Program-made: the position numbers and the translations under genes | Notes under the pieces: generated by a model | Told to the model about the DNA's origin: nothing | What the model saw: the letters and a program-made list of their open reading frames with translations, nothing else | Database searches by the model: none | Source of the DNA: Phycisphaerales bacterium | GTDB taxonomy: Bacteria; Planctomycetota; Phycisphaerae; Tepidisphaerales; Tepidisphaeraceae | Reading direction: 5' to 3' | Length of the DNA: 6,264 bases | NCBI GenBank assembly: GCA_003153655.1 | Contig: PMAK01000036.1 | Coordinates: forward strand, 1,738 to 8,001 | Shown: positions 1-3,510 of the stretch, in pieces | How positions within the stretch are numbered: position 1 is the first letter of the stretch | Layout of the letters: the number at the start of each line of letters is the position of its first letter

Positions 1-277
1 GCCGGATATTTTTGACCGTGAATTGGAGCGCACGGAAAAGCCACGAGTTGAGTTTGGTGTTCAACGGCATCGCGTGAGCCTTTTGGAGAAGAATGATGAA
101 CACGGCTTGCGCGGCGTCTTCAGCGAGTTGACGGTCGCGCAGCTGGCGAAAAGCCGCGGCGAACATCCATCGCGCATGCCGCTCGACGAGGCAGCGGAAG
201 GCGCTCTCGGAGTTATTGCGAACGAAGGCTTCGATCAGTTCGCCGTCGCTGGGGGTGGCTGTTGAACACACGGACAT
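1..277 (-). CDS. ECF-type RNA polymerase sigma factor, N-terminal part (cut by the window edge)
   Basis: Reading the minus strand from the ATG at 277-275 gives 92 open codons that run off the left edge, so only the N-terminus is visible. It starts MSVCSTATPSDGELIEAF and covers most of sigma region 2: a helix around ALA-FRCLVERHARWMF (residues 26-39), the conserved LAEDAAQAVF segment (51-60) that contributes to core polymerase and -10 contacts, and SWLFRALQFTVKN (78-90). The same landmarks appear in the sigma factor at 1211-2722 (QDITQAVF, GWLFNATRYVVAN), so the two are paralogues. GAGG at 285-282 lies 4 bases before the ATG and supports this start. The gene begins 123 bases after the exported protein gene on the same strand, so it may share its transcript or use its own promoter. 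Whether it also has a C-terminal membrane segment and sensor domain cannot be seen. Family call is firm; ECF subgroup is unknown. Confidence 0.88.
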   Translation of the reverse strand, partial: MSVCSTATPSDGELIEAFVRNNSESAFRCLVERHARWMFAAAFRQLRDRQLAEDAAQAVFIILLQKAHAMPLNTKLNSWLFRALQFTVKNIR

Positions 278-281
278 TTCG

Positions 282-285
282 CCTC
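282..285 (-). promoter_or_regulatory. Ribosome binding site of the partial sigma factor gene
   Basis: On the minus strand the sequence reads GAGGCGAA then ATG, giving a short Shine-Dalgarno core with a 4-base spacer. It decides the start at 277. The exported protein gene at 1150 has nearly the same leader (GAGGCAAT then ATG), whereas the other three genes in the window have no clear Shine-Dalgarno sequence. Confidence 0.5.
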
Positions 286-319
286 ACTAAAAGGTTATTA
301 ATGTCCAGAGCGGAAGCCG

Positions 320-353
320 TTGAGACAGGATTCTCAATTATTCCATGATAGCA
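320..353 (-). promoter_or_regulatory. Possible promoter with adjacent inverted repeat, upstream of the partial sigma gene
   Basis: In the 123-base gap before the partial sigma gene, the minus strand carries TGCTATCAT at 353-345. This resembles an extended -10 element (TGn followed by five of six matches to TATAAT). No good -35 box lies at the usual distance, which is tolerable for an extended -10 promoter. Directly downstream, at 337-320, is a perfect inverted repeat TTGAGA-ATCCTG-TCTCAA with 6-base arms and a 6-base loop. It would overlap or follow the start of transcription and could be an operator or a small 5' leader hairpin. Promoter rules for planctomycetes are poorly defined, so this is a weak call. 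Confidence 0.25.
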
Positions 354-400
354 GGAGTTAATAGAAGGCCGGGATTGTTGCCGGGCGCTATTTAGATATC

Positions 401-1150
401 TCAGCGTGGAATGGTGTTGCAGCCGAAATCGCGGAATTGGGCTATCAGTTCGCCGCGGGCGGCTTCTACGCGTCTTTGAGCCTCGGCTTCGTCCGGGATA
501 GTTCCTTTTTCGATGTCGTTTGCGATGGCGTTAAATAGTCCCGAATAGAGTTGGATCGCGGCCGCAAATGCCTGCTGTGGAGTTTCACCATCGATTCGCT
601 GCCGCCGAACCGCGGTGAAGGTCAATCGGAATGTGCGTCCGGCGTCGAATTTCCACATATTCTCGACACGCGCGAAATAGAGCGGCTTTTGGGGCCAGCC
701 GCTTCCACCCGTGATCGCCGGCGGCGTGATGGTCAGAGTATTGCCCATAATCCGCGCGTTTTGCAGCCCGATTTGTGACAGAGCATCCAGGAACATTTGC
801 GCATCGGTGCTATCGCCGGTCAGCAGCATGGACCCATGTAGGCCAAAATGGGAGAGTGACGCATTCGCAAGCCAATAGGCGGCCACATCGAGTTCCAGCA
901 TCCGGTCCGAGACATCAATCGTTTTAAGATCGGTTCCCGGCTTGAAGTAGAAGAGGGCCTGCACCGCGGCTGCATTATTGTGGTCATACCCATCAATGAT
1001 CGACTTCAGCACCTGGCAACAGGCGTTGTAATCGGTTTCGGTGGCTTTGGATGTATTAGTTGCGTCCGCCATCACCGCGACCGGGAAGATCATCGATGCA
1101 GCAGCAATCGTGTATATCATCGTTAATAGTTTTGTCTTGATTCGGATCAT
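401..1150 (-). CDS. Exported protein: free-standing copy of the sigma factor's extracytoplasmic domain
   Basis: A 249-residue protein with a probable Sec signal peptide: basic start MIRIKTK, hydrophobic stretch over residues 8-27 and a plausible cleavage site after Val-Met-Ala (about residue 28). Residues 39-249 align along their whole length with residues 291-502 of the sigma factor encoded just upstream, needing one single-residue gap. My hand count is about 117 identities in 211 positions (about 55%). Shared blocks are ACC-VLKSIID-YD (43-56), YFKPGTD-KTID (68-79), ELDVAAY (86-92), WP-KP-YF-RV (152-162), WK-DAGRTFR (167-175), GETPQQ (188-193), NDIEKG-IPDE (211-221) and QFR-FGC (238-244). 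Three cysteines (44, 45, 244) are conserved in both copies. There is no sigma domain and no membrane anchor apart from the signal, so the mature protein should be soluble outside the cytoplasmic membrane. Start supported by GAGG 4 bases upstream. Function unknown; the pattern of a helical N-terminus followed by short strands ending in x-V-x-x-x-WK is reminiscent of small NTF2/DUF4878-like domains, but that fold is a guess. Confidence 0.85.
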   Translation of the reverse strand: MIRIKTKLLTMIYTIAAASMIFPVAVMADATNTSKATETDYNACCQVLKSIIDGYDHNNAAAVQALFYFKPGTDLKTIDVSDRMLELDVAAYWLANASLSHFGLHGSMLLTGDSTDAQMFLDALSQIGLQNARIMGNTLTITPPAITGGSGWPQKPLYFARVENMWKFDAGRTFRLTFTAVRRQRIDGETPQQAFAAAIQLYSGLFNAIANDIEKGTIPDEAEAQRRVEAARGELIAQFRDFGCNTIPR

Positions 1151-1154
1151 ATTG

Positions 1155-1158
1155 CCTC
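1155..1158 (-). promoter_or_regulatory. Ribosome binding site of the exported sensor-domain paralogue
   Basis: The minus strand reads GAGGCAAT and then ATG, a Shine-Dalgarno core 4 bases before the start at 1150. It favours this start over the internal ATG at codon 11, which would remove the basic residues of the signal peptide. Confidence 0.5.
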
Positions 1159-1180
1159 GACCGGCCGGACGGATTCAGAT

Positions 1181-1213
1181 GGGTTTAGCGAGTGGGTTTA
1201 GCGAGTGGGTTTA
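1181..1213 (-). repeat. 13-base tandem repeat, about 2.5 copies, overlapping the sigma factor stop codon
   Basis: On the minus strand TAAACCCACTCGC occurs at 1213-1201, again at 1200-1188 (13-base period), followed by a partial TAAACCC. The first TAA is the stop codon of the sigma factor gene. Because 13 is not a multiple of three, the three TAA triplets (ending at 1211, 1198 and 1185) fall in three different frames, so all frames are closed at this junction. The repeat fills over half of the 60-base gap to the exported protein gene. It probably arose by slippage; no hairpin or terminator is evident in it. Confidence 0.8.
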
Positions 1214-2722
1214 TTGGGGCTTCATCGTATCGCAACCGAATTCGCGGAACTGCAAGTTCAATTCGTGCCACGCCACGTCGAGACGTCTCTGCGCAGCCGG
1301 CTCGTCGGGGATGTTGCCCTTTTCGATGTCGTTGGAAATCTGATCGAATGCCGCGACGAGTTGGCGGGTCGCGGCGCCGAATGTCTGCTGGGGCGTTTCT
1401 CCGGGGACAGCGTGGTGCCGAATGGCGTGAAATGCGATTCGGAAGGTGCGGCCCGCGTCTAGTTTCCAGACGCCATCGACGCGCACAAAATAGATCGGTT
1501 TTTCAGGCCATGTATCGGGTCCGGCTGTTCCCCGGGGCGTCATCGTAACGGTGTCATCGCTCAATACTCTCGCATCGTTTGGGGTGATTCGAGATAGGAT
1601 TTCGAGAAACATCACCGGAGGCGTGTACATATCTGTGATGAGCAATGTGCCGTGCATCCCAAACTTCGAAATCGCCGCATTCGAAAGACGATAAGCGGCG
1701 ACGTCTAACTCAAAAATTCGGTCCACGGCGTCAATCGTTTTGGGATCCGTGCCCGGCTTGAAATAGTAAAGCGTTTCGACGGCGGGGGGATCGTTACGAT
1801 CGTATGCGTCGATGATTGATTTCAGCACACCGCAGCACGCGGTGTAATCCTCATCGGCGACCTTGGAATCCTTGGGCGTATTCACCATCGCCATTGCATT
1901 GGGCGGCGCCACCGCTTTTGAACGCAACTGCGAAGCAGCCGCGAGGACGACAACGATTCCGATTGATGCGGCGGCGATAACACACGCCAGCGCCAACAAT
2001 TTTGCTCGAGCGACGAGCATCATTTTCGCGGCTCCCTTTGCGAGTGTAAACGCGGAGGCCGAATGGGGGGACGCGCCGCCGGCCACCAGATCAATCGTCG
2101 TCTTCGCGAGAAAAATGGGAGCCGCCTGCGCGGATGTGGCTTGCAGCATTCCGCCGAGCGATGCGCCGGCAATGGCCGTCCCTCGCCCGACGAGCAGATG
2201 TCTAAGGCGTTCCAGCGCCCGTGCTACTCGTTTCTGAGCGGCGTATTGTGAAATGCCGAGTGTCTGGCCGACAGCTGGAAGCGACAGATCATCGAAGAAT
2301 CGGAGCAACAAGACCCGGCGGTCTTTTTCCGAGAGTCCAGCCAGGGCATCATCGAGATGGGGCACGATAGAAGGCCAGTGATCTTCACGAACAATTTCCG
2401 ATCGCATCGCGGCGGCCTCCCGTTCATGCAGTTTTCGTCGAGTTTCAGCCCTGCGGGCGTTGGCAACGACGTAGCGAGTTGCGTTAAACAGCCACCCCTT
2501 CACGACCGTCCCCGGTTTCAACCGGCCAACCCTTTGCGAAAAAAGCAGAAATACCGCTTGGGTAATGTCCTGAGCGAGATGGGGATTACCGGTTTGCCGC
2601 AGCGCCGCGGCATACACGAAGTCGATATGCTTCTCAACGAGCTCGGCGAATCTGCCAGCCGACTGGTCTTCGGCGCAAGAAGCCCGCAATTGCGAATCGT
2701 CCGTCATCATTGGCATACTCAT
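1211..2722 (-). CDS. Membrane-anchored ECF sigma factor with C-terminal extracytoplasmic domain
   Basis: A 503-residue protein, more than twice the usual ECF length of about 180-200. Residues 1-180 are a standard sigma-70 ECF factor: region 2 over 22-92 (LAQDITQAVF at 49-58, GWLFNATRYVVANARR at 76-91) and region 4 over 122-178, with the helix-turn-helix LSLPAVGQTLGISQ-AAQKRVARALERLR at 146-174. An Ala/Gly-rich linker follows (180-235), of the kind that commonly trails planctomycete ECF factors, then one strong hydrophobic helix (241-264, LLALACVIAAASIGIVVVLA) preceded by basic residues VARAKL. Residues 290-502 are a soluble domain that by the positive-inside rule should face outward; it is duplicated as the exported protein encoded next downstream. 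Cysteines 296, 297 and 497 are conserved between copies and could form a disulfide. No separate anti-sigma gene is nearby, so inference favours signal sensing and sigma control within one polypeptide, either by retention at the membrane or by proteolytic release. The start at 2722 is one of several clustered ATGs (codons 1, 3, 5, 6) and lacks a clear Shine-Dalgarno sequence, so it is uncertain by a few codons. Confidence 0.92.
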   Translation of the reverse strand: MSMPMMTDDSQLRASCAEDQSAGRFAELVEKHIDFVYAAALRQTGNPHLAQDITQAVFLLFSQRVGRLKPGTVVKGWLFNATRYVVANARRAETRRKLHEREAAAMRSEIVREDHWPSIVPHLDDALAGLSEKDRRVLLLRFFDDLSLPAVGQTLGISQYAAQKRVARALERLRHLLVGRGTAIAGASLGGMLQATSAQAAPIFLAKTTIDLVAGGASPHSASAFTLAKGAAKMMLVARAKLLALACVIAAASIGIVVVLAAASQLRSKAVAPPNAMAMVNTPKDSKVADEDYTACCGVLKSIIDAYDRNDPPAVETLYYFKPGTDPKTIDAVDRIFELDVAAYRLSNAAISKFGMHGTLLITDMYTPPVMFLEILSRITPNDARVLSDDTVTMTPRGTAGPDTWPEKPIYFVRVDGVWKLDAGRTFRIAFHAIRHHAVPGETPQQTFGAATRQLVAAFDQISNDIEKGNIPDEPAAQRRLDVAWHELNLQFREFGCDTMKPQ

Positions 2723-2805
2723 TTAACCAATGTGCGGCGGGAAAAAAGGAAGACACGCGATTTTTGGCGATAGTCAGATTTCCCATGCCGCGCCGCCGGC
2801 TGGAA
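2723..2805 (-). other. 83-base spacer between flavoprotein and sigma factor genes
   Basis: The spacer separates two same-strand genes. I see no convincing terminator: the T-run TTCCTTTTTTCC on the minus strand (around 2751-2740) is not preceded by a stable hairpin. A promoter for the sigma gene could lie here, but no pair of -35/-10 boxes stands out. Read-through from the flavoprotein gene is therefore possible. Confidence 0.35.
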
Positions 2806-3351
2806 TCAACCATCCAGAAGCTTTGTCTCCAATCCATCGATCGTCTTTTGATTCTTTTCCGTCCAATATTTGTGAATACCTTCGGGGCCTTTCTTTTCGC
2901 TCCACTCGATTAGAGTTTGACGCTCCAGAGGCAGCGTGAATTGCGGGACGCCAAACCCGCAGGAGGTTTGCAGCGATTCAATGTGAAGAATGATAATCTG
3001 GCGCTGGCCGGGAAGTTGGGTGAAGTGAGCGATGAGTTGGGGCCATTCCGGATCGCGGGGACGAACGACCTGACCTCGACCGTAAAGGCGGAGGATGAGG
3101 GGCTTTTCGTCAAAGGAGCAGAGCATGATGGTTAGGCGGCCATCATGGAGAATGTGTCCGGCGGTTTCGTTGCCACTACCGGTGAGGTCGAGGTAGGCGA
3201 CTCGATTGTCATCCAAAACGCGGAACGTATCCATGCCCTTGGGTGATAGATTAACGCGTCCATTTGCGGCTGCGCTCGCGACGAAGAAGACGTGTTGGCG
3301 GACGACGAAATCGCGAAGTTCGGGAGTCAGCTTGTTGTGGAATCGGGCCAT
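2806..3351 (-). CDS. Pyridoxamine 5'-phosphate oxidase family protein (FMN-binding split barrel)
   Basis: A complete 181-residue protein of the putative PNPOx-like split-barrel family, which usually binds FMN (sometimes F420 or haem) and is about this length. Family landmarks by eye: start MARFHNKLTPELRDFV; strand VFFVASAA (21-28); NLSPKGMDTFRVLDDN (34-49) and AYLDLTGSGNETAGHI (52-67), the region that in this family contributes to cofactor phosphate binding; ILRLYGRGQVV (86-96); SCGFGVP (130-136); and the C-terminal YW-EKN---IDGL (162-174). No signal peptide, so cytoplasmic. It resembles the uncharacterised branch of the family, not true PdxH, so the substrate is unknown; a flavin-dependent reductase or oxidase is likely. 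The ATG at 3351 gives the usual N-terminus for the family but has no obvious Shine-Dalgarno sequence. It is the first gene of the minus-strand block and diverges from the large gene at 3511. Any functional link with the sigma factors downstream is unproven. Confidence 0.9.
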   Translation of the reverse strand: MARFHNKLTPELRDFVVRQHVFFVASAAANGRVNLSPKGMDTFRVLDDNRVAYLDLTGSGNETAGHILHDGRLTIMLCSFDEKPLILRLYGRGQVVRPRDPEWPQLIAHFTQLPGQRQIIILHIESLQTSCGFGVPQFTLPLERQTLIEWSEKKGPEGIHKYWTEKNQKTIDGLETKLLDG

Positions 3352-3510
3352 GGGGTTCTACTGGCGCAATAGTTTACCGCGTTGAAGTATTGCACGCGAA
3401 TCTCCGAGGATGGTCATCGTTTCCCTTTCGCTCGATTGTATCTTCGTAAATTCCCAGGCAGGGTAGATTTATATATTGAATTCCGAGGTCTTACGCGATA
3501 GTGATGTGTA
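3352..3510. promoter_or_regulatory. Divergent intergenic region with promoters for the flavoprotein and the large exported protein
   Basis: This 159-base gap lies between two outward-reading starts, so it must hold promoters in both directions. For the plus strand, the AT-rich stretch around 3466-3479 (ATTTATATATTGAA), with TATATT at 3472-3477, is the best -10 candidate. No clear -35 accompanies it, and it sits about 35 bases before the start codon. For the minus strand, TAAACT (3377-3372) is a weaker -10 candidate. An inverted pair GCAATA (3366-3371) and TATTGC (3388-3393), with centres 22 bases apart, brackets that element and could be a two-half-site operator, though 6-base arms can occur by chance. 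No RNA gene or small ORF is supported here. Confidence 0.4.

Noticed and set aside
23..265. Plus-strand frame of 80 codons at the left end
   Set aside because: It is the antisense of a clear sigma region 2 on the minus strand (QAVF and WLF motifs), which runs open through the edge.
320..337. Inverted repeat considered as a rho-independent terminator
   Set aside because: The 6-base stem is only half GC and is not followed by a T-run in the direction of transcription; an operator or leader hairpin fits better.
368..385. GCCGGG repeated twice just after the exported protein gene, considered as a terminator
   Set aside because: The two copies are direct, not inverted, so they cannot form a stem, and no T-run follows on the minus strand.
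2357..2773. Plus-strand frame of 138 codons over the start of the sigma factor
   Set aside because: Opposite strand of sigma regions 2 and 4; its translation has no family resemblance and no ribosome binding site.
2806..3351. Calling the flavoprotein PdxH (true pyridoxamine 5'-phosphate oxidase)
   Set aside because: The length and motifs such as NLSPKGMD and SCGFGVP fit the uncharacterised PNPOx-like branch; the characteristic C-terminal PdxH segment is not seen.
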